Of a stretch of DNA of 35,473 bases, positions 6,951 through 14,970 are shown piece after piece. The first letter of the stretch is position 1. Every line of letters begins with the position of its first letter. Source of the stretch: a virus; the IMG/VR virus record IMGVR_UViG_3300036770_006054, positions 1-35,473 of that record. One strand, given 5' to 3'. The notes under the pieces were generated by a model that was not told the DNA's origin, did no database searches, and saw nothing but the letters and a program-made list of their open reading frames with translations. The position numbers and the translations under genes are program-made.

Positions 6951-8135
6951 ATTTTTTCTGCTAAATCCCAATCGGTCTACTAACTTAACTGCATCTCCGG
7001 CTGTGCCCACTGCTACAAATCCTTCTGGATCAGTTACTTCTAATCCTGCATCTGTCTGTGCAAATGTGCCAATAGCTGTGGCTTTGTTTAATTTTGCTAG
7101 TGTTAAATTTTTAAGTGCAATAACTTCTTTGTAGAATGCCATCATGGCTGCTAATGGTTTTTGCATCTGTTTTAGGAACACAGGCATGTCTTTCATCTTC
7201 TGCTGTCTCAGTTGCAGAGCTTTCTGTGCTTTCAATCCTGCTGCCTGTTGTTGCATTCTGCCTTGATAAAACTGTGCAAAGTCTTTTAGATACTGGTTAG
7301 TATCTGTAGGTATTTTGCCCTGTCGTATTTGATCATTAATGAACAGCATGAAGAAAGGCAGGAAGTCTCGGTTCACTCCCAACATGGCAGAAAGATTAGT
7401 TGGCACTTTGCTCAGCAATGATTTTAACTGCTCTATGCCTGCTGTGAATTGTTGTTGCTCTTCTGCGGTGAAGTTGGCAGTGCCGCTGACATTTTTATAA
7501 GTGGCATTGTCAAACCACACATCCGGCGTGCGAGTGAATGACTCTACATCTGCACCATACTGAGCTTTTAGATTGGCTATGGTATCTCCTGTGTAGGTGG
7601 TATGGAATATCACTCCCACCTGTGCTGCGGCGATCTGTTTGCCTAGGTCGCTGTTATCAGGCACTGCGTATGTGATGGTGTTTGGTTTGAAAGTTATATA
7701 ATTCTCTCCTGACATGCTCTGTCTTGTGAGAGTATCTCTGTCAAACATGAAGTCACCCTGCACTATACCTTTGATGTTTAATTTTTCGAGATGCACCAGG
7801 CACTTCAATAATTTTTGTCCCAGATCATCTGTGCCGTGATTACGAGCAATGTCTTCTTTGGTGTAATTCAATTTGGGTGTCTTGGCAAATATACCTTTGG
7901 TGCCCACGAACCATCGGCCATTCTCAGGATTGATACCACACACTATGGCTGGTGCTCCGTCCCATTTAACTGACACGTTGATGGGTTGATCAGACGATCC
8001 TTGCAGTGTTTTTAGTATGCCTTGGAAATAATCTATCACCGCCTGGCCACCTGAGTGACCATCAGTTAGAATAATATCTTCTATGTGTTGCAGATGAGTT
8101 CTTTTAAACTCGTTGAGTACTTCTTCTATCAGCAT
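6918..8135 (-). CDS. Ligase/nucleotidyltransferase-like KxDG protein, conserved in T4-type marine phages
   Basis: A 405-residue protein. Residues 54-61 (VSVKWDGA) look like motif I of the ATP-grasping ligase/capping-enzyme superfamily, where the lysine (Lys57) is adenylylated. Other superfamily-like pieces follow in order: VQGDFMFD (125-132, motif III-like), DPEGFVAV (369-376, motif IV EGxV-like) and lysines 384 and 394 (motif V-like), with a helical insertion at about 255-350. Nothing else in the window is a replication gene, so the substrate is unknown. The ATG overlaps the stop of the 100-residue gene upstream (TAATG). The ligase call is by motif order only. Confidence 0.5.
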   Translation of the reverse strand: MLIEEVLNEFKRTHLQHIEDIILTDGHSGGQAVIDYFQGILKTLQGSSDQPINVSVKWDGAPAIVCGINPENGRWFVGTKGIFAKTPKLNYTKEDIARNHGTDDLGQKLLKCLVHLEKLNIKGIVQGDFMFDRDTLTRQSMSGENYITFKPNTITYAVPDNSDLGKQIAAAQVGVIFHTTYTGDTIANLKAQYGADVESFTRTPDVWFDNATYKNVSGTANFTAEEQQQFTAGIEQLKSLLSKVPTNLSAMLGVNRDFLPFFMLFINDQIRQGKIPTDTNQYLKDFAQFYQGRMQQQAAGLKAQKALQLRQQKMKDMPVFLKQMQKPLAAMMAFYKEVIALKNLTLAKLNKATAIGTFAQTDAGLEVTDPEGFVAVGTAGDAVKLVDRLGFSRKNLTAISKFQKT

Positions 8136-8437
8136 TATTCGTCCTCGTCGCGGAGTTCACCCTCTTGCAATGATAGACTGCTTTTAACATCTTTGAGTTC
8201 TTTAATTTTGGTAACTCCTCTGCTGAATTTGTCTGGATCTAAATTTTTTATGGCTGCGTTGAATTTCTTTTCTAATAGGTATGCAGTCTCTTGATCAAAG
8301 TTTTCTCTGATATAGGTTATAAGATTGATTGCAGAATCAATAATGTGACTTGCTCTGCTTTCCACAAAGTTTTCTGGTTCTTTATTGACTCTTACCGAGC
8401 TTAATTCTTCCAGGATACTGCGAGTTTTTTTTTGCAT
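8135..8437 (-). CDS. Conserved small phage protein
   Basis: A 100-residue charged helical protein (MQKKTRSILEELSSV...). The pattern (RSILEEL, then ESRASHIIDSAINLI, then a KF-RGV-KIKEL block) resembles a small protein often seen in marine T4-type phages next to the ligase-like gene; recalled, not checked. I chose the start at 8437 over the longer frame because a TAAATA box lies 5 nt upstream and would place the transcript start at this ATG. Function unknown. Confidence 0.65.
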   Translation of the reverse strand: MQKKTRSILEELSSVRVNKEPENFVESRASHIIDSAINLITYIRENFDQETAYLLEKKFNAAIKNLDPDKFSRGVTKIKELKDVKSSLSLQEGELRDEDE

Positions 8438-8442
8438 ATGAG

Positions 8443-8450
8443 TATTTAAC
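8443..8450 (-). promoter_or_regulatory. Late-type promoter box GTTAAATA, leaderless spacing
   Basis: Minus strand GTTAAATA, then CTCAT, then ATG at 8437. Same geometry as the boxes at 5680 and 21761. Confidence 0.55.
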
Positions 8451-8505
8451 TTATAGTATAGCACAATAATGTGAGTTGTCTATGCTCAAAAATACCCATA
8501 TATTA

Positions 8506-8513
8506 GTTAAATA
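8506..8513 (+). promoter_or_regulatory. Late-type promoter box GTTAAATA before lipase
   Basis: Plus strand GTTAAATA, then CAGT, then ATG at 8518. It lies inside the longer open frame (TTG at 8476, ATG at 8482), which argues that 8518 is the working start. Confidence 0.45.
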
Positions 8514-8517
8514 CAGT

Positions 8518-9324
8518 ATGATTTCAAATTTGATACAAGAAGGTAAAACTCTAACCATACAAGAATTAGATGTGTATCAGCAGAGCTTACTATTTGCTGA
8601 ACTCAGCATGATAGCCTACAATTCAGACAAACAGGCCACAGCACAGGCCATGGAAATGGGATTCACAGCAGTGCATTTCTTTGATCACAAGGGTGCTCAA
8701 GGCTACACTTTTGAGACTGAACATGACCTAGTGGTTGCTTGTCGAGGCACAGAACCCACAGAATTCAATGATCTCAAAGCGGATATGAACGCACTGCCGG
8801 TTAAGAGTCAAACCATGGGCAGAGTACACAAAGGATTTAAATTGGAAGCAGATAAAATTTGGGCAGGTATCAAAGCACAGATAGAAAAATCAGAAAAAAT
8901 GACATGGTTCACTGGACACAGCTTAGGTGCTGCCATGACCACACTCTGCGCCGCAAGATGTTTTTATCATGCTCCACATATCGTTATTGGTGCCATATTC
9001 ACTTATGGTTCACCCAGAGCAGGTTGGAGAGGATTTGTTAATAACCTACATGTGCCACACTGGCGTTGGGTCAACAATGCCGATGCTGTGACCCGGGTGC
9101 CGTTAGCATCGATGGGCTATGTGCATCATGGAGATATAAGATACATCAACACCTTTGGCAATGTGAGAGAGTTCACATACTGGCAGAGAATCAAGGATAA
9201 GTTCCGAGGCATATGGAAGGGTCTAAAAAAACTGTCATTCAAGAACTTCAGTGATCACAGCATGACAAACTATGTGGCTCATATCGCTAAAAAGGTCAGC
9301 GGCGAAGAATATCCACAAGAATAA
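8518..9324 (+). CDS. Class 3 lipase (alpha/beta-hydrolase)
   Basis: A 268-residue protein of the fungal-type (class 3) lipase family. The nucleophile elbow is TGHSLGAA with Ser135, the acid is Asp189 in NNADAVTRVP, and the base is His247 in DHSMTNYV, all in the family order; the oxyanion segment VVACRGTEP precedes them. No signal peptide, so it acts inside the infected cell or is carried in the virion. It would hydrolyse lipid esters, perhaps in host membranes at lysis. The start at 8518 is chosen from the TAAATA box; ATG 8482 is an alternative. It ends one base before the convergent methyltransferase. Confidence 0.85.
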   Translation: MISNLIQEGKTLTIQELDVYQQSLLFAELSMIAYNSDKQATAQAMEMGFTAVHFFDHKGAQGYTFETEHDLVVACRGTEPTEFNDLKADMNALPVKSQTMGRVHKGFKLEADKIWAGIKAQIEKSEKMTWFTGHSLGAAMTTLCAARCFYHAPHIVIGAIFTYGSPRAGWRGFVNNLHVPHWRWVNNADAVTRVPLASMGYVHHGDIRYINTFGNVREFTYWQRIKDKFRGIWKGLKKLSFKNFSDHSMTNYVAHIAKKVSGEEYPQE

Positions 9325-9325
9325 T

Positions 9326-9985
9326 TTAAATTTTTCTATAAACGAAATATTTTCTTTGATTAGCATCATCTCGAATATCTAATACTTTGAGATTGAACTT
9401 TTCTGCCAAATCAATAATGAAAGGCACGTTCCAAGCAAAGAACTCTATCCAACGAGATTCTGGTCTATCATGCGACACACCTGGGTTTACTCTAAAAAAT
9501 ATTGTACCACCTTGTTCTAGTAGATGCACTGTTTTGGCTATTTCTGCTGTGATCTTATCTTGAGATCCAAAGTTAATAGAACCAAGACACAGTATCACGT
9601 CAAATCGTTGATTGGGCTGGAAATCCATTATGGATATTTTGTAATCGGCCCGATCATTGTAAGGGTCTATGCCGGTAAGATTTTTAATCTTGCCTTTGAA
9701 CTCGTTGTATCCACAACCTACGTCCAACACCGATCTAGGATTGAGTGCATTGACTTCATCCACTAGCTTCAATCCTGAATACTTCCATTTCTTCATGTCA
9801 GGCTGCCATATTTTTGAGAAATAATTGTTCAGACATTGGTTGTCAATGTATTGTACATAATGTTCTATTGATGTGAATTTTTGATTGCAGTTTACATTAA
9901 ATGTCTCTTTGATATAATTCGCAGTAATTCGTGAGATATCACCTTGAGTATCTAAAAGTATTTTTTGATATATTTTTATATTCAT
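9326..9985 (-). CDS. SAM-dependent methyltransferase (class I)
   Basis: A 219-residue protein with a class I methyltransferase core: SVLDVGCGYNEFKGK (motif I, SAM glycine loop), LTGIDPYN (motif II acidic residue), FDVILCLGSINFG (motif IV) and LLEQGGTIFFRVNPG (motif V/VI). The N-terminal 75 residues are a helical cap. Its ATG overlaps the stop of the P-loop gene by ATGA, so the two are co-translated. The substrate is unknown; among sugar-modifying neighbours, a glycan or small molecule is likely. Confidence 0.8.
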   Translation of the reverse strand: MNIKIYQKILLDTQGDISRITANYIKETFNVNCNQKFTSIEHYVQYIDNQCLNNYFSKIWQPDMKKWKYSGLKLVDEVNALNPRSVLDVGCGYNEFKGKIKNLTGIDPYNDRADYKISIMDFQPNQRFDVILCLGSINFGSQDKITAEIAKTVHLLEQGGTIFFRVNPGVSHDRPESRWIEFFAWNVPFIIDLAEKFNLKVLDIRDDANQRKYFVYRKI

Positions 9986-10629
9986 GAGTCTATCAATGAT
10001 GCTTTTTTAGCTTGTTCGTCAAATTTTCCTTTATCTATGTCTTTTATATATTTGCTGTTGGAATCCTCTTTTAAATAATCATCTAACAGTGTCTTATGAT
10101 TATATGCTATTGGAAATCCTATTTGTTTGCTGACTATCTTGAGATAGTTAGATCCATAAAGAAAGAATAATTCCTGAGAGATAAAATATAAATCATTACA
10201 TAACGCATACAATTTCTCAAATTCAGTTAATGCTTCATTGTAAGTTTTTAGACCTCTCACACGTTTTTGTTGTAATTCTAAAATATTCCTATCCCTGCCT
10301 ATTATCACTGTAACTACATCTGCATATTTTTTAGCTTCTGTAATAAACTCTTGATATTTTGGTAGTTGTGGCTTCTTATCTTTATAGTAAGGACAAGATA
10401 TGCTAGTCACATAATGGGTGTTGTCCCATTTGAAATCTTTTAATAATGCTGGGTCTTGCCAGTACTTGTTAAATGGTTCTTGGTGATGTCCTTGCCACTC
10501 ATCTTTCATCATTACCCATCCTTCCACAGTAGGATGCATGCTGAATATTTTGGCAAATAGATGATTACCGGACCCTTGAGGTCCAGTAATAATCAAAAGT
10601 TTAGGTTTTATTTTTTCAATGTCTTCCAT
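9982..10629 (-). CDS. P-loop sulfotransferase-like protein
   Basis: A 215-residue protein. The N-terminus LLIITGPQGSGNHLFAKIF (11-29) is a phosphate-binding loop in the position of the PAPS loop of sulfotransferases, followed by SMHPTVEGW; VVTVIIGRDRNILEL later resembles the 3'-phosphate-binding R-D block. I place the start at 10629 because this is where the conserved sequence begins; the longer frame runs inside the transporter gene. It overlaps the transporter's end by 22 nt. A nucleotide kinase is the alternative. Confidence 0.6.
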   Translation of the reverse strand: MEDIEKIKPKLLIITGPQGSGNHLFAKIFSMHPTVEGWVMMKDEWQGHHQEPFNKYWQDPALLKDFKWDNTHYVTSISCPYYKDKKPQLPKYQEFITEAKKYADVVTVIIGRDRNILELQQKRVRGLKTYNEALTEFEKLYALCNDLYFISQELFFLYGSNYLKIVSKQIGFPIAYNHKTLLDDYLKEDSNSKYIKDIDKGKFDEQAKKASLIDS

Positions 10630-12050
10630 TGGCTTATCGCTAATACTAACACAATCGATCCAAAGATTGCAATCAATGTGCCTGCGAGATTTAATGCCAG
10701 TATTTTGTTTAGATTCCCATAAACAAATAAAGGCAATCCAATTGCTATGGCTATCAATATCCCCCAAAACATTCCTTGTTCTGATAACAGCGATGGTTTC
10801 ACTATGGCCAACATGCTTGGCAACCATACTGCGGCTCTAACTGTTGCGAAGAATAGAAAAATATGTAAAAGAGTAATACCTGGTATAAAAGCAATAGCTA
10901 ATCCTGCAATTGCCAAAACGATCATGCCTAACCTTGCATACTTAATCACTTGCTGATCATCTACCTTATTCTTGTATTTGTTGTAGATATCGTGTCCGGT
11001 CATGTTGGCCACACTGGCAAATTGAGAATCTAATATGCTGACTAATCCTGCGAATACAATCAAAACAAATAATATTGCTGCGGTTGCTGGAAGAAATTTT
11101 GCAATCACCACAGCATTCGTTGTTCCCGCGAGATTGGCAGGTATCTCCATGGCTGAACCAGCAGCCACAAAGCCCAATAGTCCCATCATGACAGGAATAA
11201 TTCCAAAAACAAAAGCAGCGATGATAAAAGATTTTAATACGCTCTCTTTTTTAATAGCAAACGCTCGTTGATAGAAACTGTTATCTCCCCACGGTCCTCC
11301 TAGATGTCCCAAGAATGCGGCAGCACCAAATGTTGCAAACACCATCCATGCTTTCTCTGTTCCAAAAATGTCAGCACCATCTTTTTTAATACCACCCAGC
11401 CCTGCTACCACTGTGTCCCATCCGCCTGCGGCATAAATCACTGCAGGTACTATGATTATAACACCTGTCCATACAACTAGTATTTTAAAAATTTCTGTTA
11501 TCACCGTGGCTTTCAATCCCGTGCGGAATGAATAAGTTAATGCTATCAATGCCATAGCTATGGCACTAATTTGATAAGGTATGCCAGTTAAAATCTCAAC
11601 TGTTTTGCTGCCAGCTAAGATATTGATGGCAAATGCACAGATAGCCAACACAATCATTTCTACTATATAAATGTTCTGCACTCTTGTGCTAAAACGTTCC
11701 TTTATAAATCCACTGAAAGTGAATCCATCTGGCATCTGTTGTTTTAATCTATTAGCAAAATATGCAAAGAATATCAGAGTAAGAAAATTACCTATGCAGA
11801 ACCAGAACAGTCCCACCAAGCCATTCTGATAGGCCTGCTGTGTAGATATAAACAGCCCGGGCGCCCAGAGCCATGCGGCTGCTATGCTCAATGATCCTTG
11901 GAAAGTGTTAAGCTCTCGCCTAGCTACTAGGAAACTGGTTTTATTATCGTTGTAGCCGCGGCTGTACCAATAGGTCAGTGCGAAAACTACCAATGCATAG
12001 ACCGCTAATATAGAGAAGCCGGTATCGATACCAAATAATGGTAAATTCAT
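10608..12050 (-). CDS. Na+/solute symporter, SSS family (DUR3/urea-permease-like)
   Basis: A full-length 480-residue inner-membrane protein with about 13 hydrophobic segments. The N-terminal region runs TSFLVARRELNTFQGSLSIA, then AAAWLWAPGLFISTQQAYQN and GLVGLFWFCIGNF, closely following the layout of the DUR3 urea/polyamine branch (WxWAxxL...AYxxGxxGxFWxxxG). Later segments include TGLKATVITEIFK and the conserved VSILDSQFASVANMTGHDIY, the Na+-site helix of the SSS family. Ribosome-binding site AGGAG, 7 nt from ATG; TATAAT at 12065-12070 on this strand could be a -10 box. The solute is inferred. No frameshift or truncation is seen, so it is probably functional. Confidence 0.85.
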   Translation of the reverse strand: MNLPLFGIDTGFSILAVYALVVFALTYWYSRGYNDNKTSFLVARRELNTFQGSLSIAAAWLWAPGLFISTQQAYQNGLVGLFWFCIGNFLTLIFFAYFANRLKQQMPDGFTFSGFIKERFSTRVQNIYIVEMIVLAICAFAINILAGSKTVEILTGIPYQISAIAMALIALTYSFRTGLKATVITEIFKILVVWTGVIIIVPAVIYAAGGWDTVVAGLGGIKKDGADIFGTEKAWMVFATFGAAAFLGHLGGPWGDNSFYQRAFAIKKESVLKSFIIAAFVFGIIPVMMGLLGFVAAGSAMEIPANLAGTTNAVVIAKFLPATAAILFVLIVFAGLVSILDSQFASVANMTGHDIYNKYKNKVDDQQVIKYARLGMIVLAIAGLAIAFIPGITLLHIFLFFATVRAAVWLPSMLAIVKPSLLSEQGMFWGILIAIAIGLPLFVYGNLNKILALNLAGTLIAIFGSIVLVLAISQWKTLKK

Positions 12051-12164
12051 TTTTTTCTCCTTGTATTATAGATTGATTTAATTTTTATGTTGTGAACTTC
12101 TTTGAGAGCGTTACAACTGAATATGTGCAGTAGTTATCTGGTCAGCAGGATAACTAAAAATAAT

Positions 12165-12632
12165 ATGATGCCTCCACAGTTTGGTAAAAAATCACGCAAG
12201 GGATATATCTATCATCCGCACCATGACGAGCTGGACCGGGGCGACGGCCTTATAATTGTCTGCTTGCTGTTGGTCATATGGAGTATCTATTGGTTGTTGG
12301 TGCATTGGATGGACCACTTCATAGGCAATCTCATGGTATGGTGGGCGGAACCGCTTACACTGCTCGTGGCCTTGCCCGTGCTGGGATTCTTTGCCATGGT
12401 CATAGACAAGTATGACAGCTGGAACCCCTTGCGCTGGTGGCCCATGTTCTGGGGAACAAAAATCATGATAGACAGAGAATCAGACTGGCACATCGCTTTT
12501 GACAATGAACAATTCGTGCAGAACAATGGCGGTCCATACCATGTGTACTGTGGCTGGGACAGCAACGAGGACCTCTACGTCAAGTTCCGCCGACGCCGAG
12601 ATGCTGTGGTTTATTCTTTAAAGAATTTCTAG
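12165..12632 (+). CDS. Two-helix membrane protein, hypothetical
   Basis: A 155-residue protein with two hydrophobic segments (about residues 27-44, GLIIVCLLLVIWSIYWLL, and 58-80) and a soluble C-terminal domain that is Trp-, Asp- and Arg-rich and ends RRRRDAVVYSLKNF. The start at 12165 is chosen as the first ATG close to the conserved-looking basic N-terminus; 12102 is possible. No good ribosome-binding site. It diverges from the transporter and converges with the coiled-coil gene, overlapping it by 4 nt. Unknown function. Confidence 0.55.
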   Translation: MMPPQFGKKSRKGYIYHPHHDELDRGDGLIIVCLLLVIWSIYWLLVHWMDHFIGNLMVWWAEPLTLLVALPVLGFFAMVIDKYDSWNPLRWWPMFWGTKIMIDRESDWHIAFDNEQFVQNNGGPYHVYCGWDSNEDLYVKFRRRRDAVVYSLKNF

Positions 12633-12892
12633 ATATTTTTTTCTAGCAAGGCGATTTTGTTGCTCAACTCTTTGACTATCTGCTGATAATCGGCTATCTG
12701 CACTTCTAAATTGCCCACTTGTGCTCTCAATCTTTGAATTTCTTGAATCTGTTCTTCCATTAACAGAATATCTTGCTCGGGATCTTTATCTTGTTCTTTC
12801 TTGTTGCCAAATATCTCATTATAATTCTGTCGATATGTTTCATCCACGGGGCGTGACTTGCCATCCCATGTTTTGCCATACGTGCTGGTCAT
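12629..12892 (-). CDS. Coiled-coil protein, hypothetical
   Basis: An 87-residue protein with a charged N-terminus and a C-terminal coiled coil (about residues 42-87, EEQIQEIQRLRAQVGNLEVQ onward with heptad leucines and isoleucines). The ATG overlaps the stop of the 306-residue gene by 4 nt. Probably a structural or assembly partner of that protein; unknown. Confidence 0.55.
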   Translation of the reverse strand: MTSTYGKTWDGKSRPVDETYRQNYNEIFGNKKEQDKDPEQDILLMEEQIQEIQRLRAQVGNLEVQIADYQQIVKELSNKIALLEKNI

Positions 12893-13809
12893 TTCTTTTT
12901 CTTTGATTTGGATTTGGTCTTTTTCTTTTTGGATTTTTTTTTGGCTGCTTGGGCTACCTCAATACGTGCCTTCTCCCATTCATCCCATTCTTTCTGTTCT
13001 TCTGGTGATTTTTCTGGTGGCTCATTGTTATCTTCTTCCGCTGTGTCCGGCTGTGTGGCTTCTGCCTCAGCTCTTGTAATTTCTTTCTTCAGTTTCTTGC
13101 TCATGGTATTCTCATCCATGTAGCCCTCCATCACCCTGCACTCTTGACTGCTGCCGGTGCTGTCCTCCTGTAGGTATCTGGGTTCACTATCCGCATAGCT
13201 AATGGCATAGCAGATGTCCGATCCTTCTATCTGCTTGTAGTGCAGTTTCAGTTGCTTGAAATCCAGCTCGCCGGCTATCTCGATGTCATCGTCCACAGTC
13301 CAGCCGCCCTTGTTGCTGGTACTGCCCCAGAGATAATATTGGTTCTTTAGGGAGTCATGATCCACATCAATACACTCTTGGTCCATATACTGTATGCCCA
13401 ACTTCTGTACATTGTCGTTTGACAGCTCTATAGGCTCGCGGAACACGAGGTGTCCTTTTTCGTCTCGTATGGCGTTGCCATCTTGATCATATTCATCTAT
13501 GTGCAGGAAATTTGCGGACTCAATGGGAGCACCACATATGTGAGCTATATTATCATTTTCATACCAGTCTCTGTTGAAGCGTGCCTCTTCGGGTATGTTG
13601 TGTTCAGTCTCGTATTCAGCTCTGTCGAAGCCCATGAGATAGTCCGTAAGCTCCTGTTGCCTGTTCTTCCAGTAGTGATACTGATAGGGAGTGATGGTGC
13701 CCACCACTGTCTCTCCACCGTATCTCTGTATGCTGAATTTGTATTTTCTTACACCGTGCTTGATCCTGTCGATCAACTGCTGTTTCTTCTTGAGAGATAC
13801 CTTTGCCAT
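12889..13809 (-). CDS. Hypothetical phage protein with lysine-rich tail
   Basis: A 306-residue hydrophilic protein. Residues 1-210 look globular; about residues 225-285 are acidic and low-complexity (TAEEDNNEPPEKSPEEQKEW), and the end is almost pure Lys/Ser/Thr (residues 290-306). Such a tail suggests nucleic-acid binding or disorder. It is co-transcribed with the 50-residue basic gene upstream (start and stop share one base at 13809). Family not recognised. Confidence 0.6.
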   Translation of the reverse strand: MAKVSLKKKQQLIDRIKHGVRKYKFSIQRYGGETVVGTITPYQYHYWKNRQQELTDYLMGFDRAEYETEHNIPEEARFNRDWYENDNIAHICGAPIESANFLHIDEYDQDGNAIRDEKGHLVFREPIELSNDNVQKLGIQYMDQECIDVDHDSLKNQYYLWGSTSNKGGWTVDDDIEIAGELDFKQLKLHYKQIEGSDICYAISYADSEPRYLQEDSTGSSQECRVMEGYMDENTMSKKLKKEITRAEAEATQPDTAEEDNNEPPEKSPEEQKEWDEWEKARIEVAQAAKKKSKKKKTKSKSKKKK

Positions 13810-13961
13810 CAGGGCCTGCCCTGTCCCCTATAGATCTTGAAACTTCTCTTCCGGTGCTTGTTCATGGAAGATGTCTTGGTGTTGGGACGTGGCCTGCCTG
13901 AGCTGGTGCCCTTGGCTTTGCCTTCTGCTTTGGTGTTTGCTCCTGTGATTTTTTTTGCCAT
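13809..13961 (-). CDS. Small basic protein
   Basis: A 50-residue, very basic protein (MAKKITGANTKAEGKAKGTS..., ending SFKIYRGQGRP). The start at 13961 is preferred over the longer frame, which would run into the divergent promoter. Rich in Lys, Arg, Gly and Thr with no hydrophobic core, so probably nucleic-acid associated or a head-internal peptide. Heads a minus-strand unit with the two genes downstream. Confidence 0.5.
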   Translation of the reverse strand: MAKKITGANTKAEGKAKGTSSGRPRPNTKTSSMNKHRKRSFKIYRGQGRP

Positions 13962-13981
13962 AATCATAAATTTAACACTAA

Positions 13982-14009
13982 TTGACAAAGATGTCAATCC
14001 GTGTATAAT
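13982..14009 (+). promoter_or_regulatory. Sigma70-type promoter with late-type box, before DUF1178 gene
   Basis: TTGACA at 13982-13987, 16-nt spacer, TATAAT at 14004-14009: near-consensus. The predicted start lies a few bases before the ATG at 14020, so the messenger has almost no leader. AATAAGTA (14007-14014) ends 5 nt before the ATG, the same geometry as the TAAATA late boxes, so the gene could be read both early and late. Confidence 0.75.
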
Positions 14010-14019
14010 AAGTATTTGC

Positions 14020-14463
14020 ATGATCAAATATCAATTGCGTTGCAACAATGATCACCAGTTCGATGGTTGGTTCCCCAACATAGCAGAGTTTGAGCGTCAG
14101 CAGAAGAAGGACTTATTAGTATGCCCCATGTGCGACAGCAAACAAGTGGATCGAGACATCATGTCTCCACGCATTGGTAAAAACAAAACAGCAAAGAAGA
14201 AAAAGAAAGATTCCACAGATCAGATCACAGCAGATACCATGATACCGGCAGCACAGGCCAAGAACATACTGAGACGTATAAGGAAGCAGATCGTGACCGA
14301 GTTTGATAACGTGGGTGATAATTTTGTAAAAGAGTACAGGAAGCACGAAAAGGGCGATCGTGACGACAAATTCTATGGCACCCCCAATAAGAATGAAATC
14401 AATAAATTACTGGAAGAAGGCATTAATTTGTTCCATGTTCCGGACATAAAAGACGACGCTTGA
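14020..14463 (+). CDS. DUF1178 family protein
   Basis: A 147-residue protein starting MIKYQLRCNNDHQFDGWFPN, then a LLVCPMCDSKQVDRDIMSP block. The paired CxxxHxFDGWF and CPxC motifs are diagnostic of DUF1178, a family of about 150 residues common in Alphaproteobacteria; cysteines 8, 35 and 38 with His12 suggest a zinc site. A Lys-rich linker follows, then a helical C-terminus. Start taken at 14020 because homologues begin MIxYxLxC. It has its own sigma70-type promoter. Molecular role unknown; likely acquired from a host. Confidence 0.85.
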   Translation: MIKYQLRCNNDHQFDGWFPNIAEFERQQKKDLLVCPMCDSKQVDRDIMSPRIGKNKTAKKKKKDSTDQITADTMIPAAQAKNILRRIRKQIVTEFDNVGDNFVKEYRKHEKGDRDDKFYGTPNKNEINKLLEEGINLFHVPDIKDDA

Positions 14464-14492
14464 TCCTTTACCATGCCGCTAGAACAAAGCGG

Positions 14493-14520
14493 TTGACATA
14501 TTTTCTTTTTCGTGTAAAAT
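14493..14520 (+). promoter_or_regulatory. Sigma70-type promoter
   Basis: TTGACA (14493-14498), 16-nt spacer, TAAAAT (14515-14520). Same spacer length as the early promoters after 25 kb. It drives the basic-protein gene at 14584. Confidence 0.75.
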
Positions 14521-14534
14521 ATATTTTTATATGT

Positions 14535-14552
14535 TATCAGAATAGTCTGATA
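14535..14552 (+). promoter_or_regulatory. 5' leader hairpin
   Basis: Perfect 7-bp stem (TATCAGA with TCTGATA) and a 4-nt loop, near the 5' end of the predicted transcript and about 30 nt before the start codon. Probably stabilises the messenger or exposes the ribosome-binding site; it has no T-run. Confidence 0.6.
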
Positions 14553-14583
14553 GCAGTATTAACTAACGAGAAAGAGGACTACA

Positions 14584-14970
14584 ATGTTTTTTAACTTATT
14601 TGGTAAGTCTAAAAAATCTAGCTCTACTTCTCACACTACAAAGGAAGAGAAAAACATGTCAAGAACTAGCAACTTCGTAATCTACACGAGAGAGTTCAAA
14701 ACTAGAGCAAAACAAATTGGTGTTTTCGCTGAACCAGCATCTGCTTATATGGTTGATGGTGAAGTTCACGGTGGAAAAATCAAGTTCAAAAACTTGAACG
14801 TGAGAAACACTGCAAGAAAAACAGCTACTAACAAGCTGATTTCTAAAGGCGTTGATTTTAACGTGAATGTTTTGGGAACTGCTCCTAAATCATCTGCTTT
14901 ATCAATCAAAGCTAATGTGATTTCTTTATTAAGAAAATCAGGAAGAAAAGTAATCAACTTTTCTGCATAA
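14584..14970 (+). CDS. Basic, probably highly expressed early protein
   Basis: A 128-residue, strongly basic protein (Lys/Arg/Asn/Thr/Ser-rich) with no membrane segment. Two starts have ribosome-binding sites: the ATG at 14584 (AGAGGA) and an internal one at 14656 (AAGGAAGAG, then MSRTSNFVIYTREFK), the latter giving a 104-residue form; the extra N-terminus is Ser/Lys-rich. A near-consensus promoter, leader hairpin and UUCG-type terminator surround it as a single-gene cassette. This suggests an abundant nucleic-acid-binding protein, but the family is not recognised. Confidence 0.65.
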   Translation: MFFNLFGKSKKSSSTSHTTKEEKNMSRTSNFVIYTREFKTRAKQIGVFAEPASAYMVDGEVHGGKIKFKNLNVRNTARKTATNKLISKGVDFNVNVLGTAPKSSALSIKANVISLLRKSGRKVINFSA

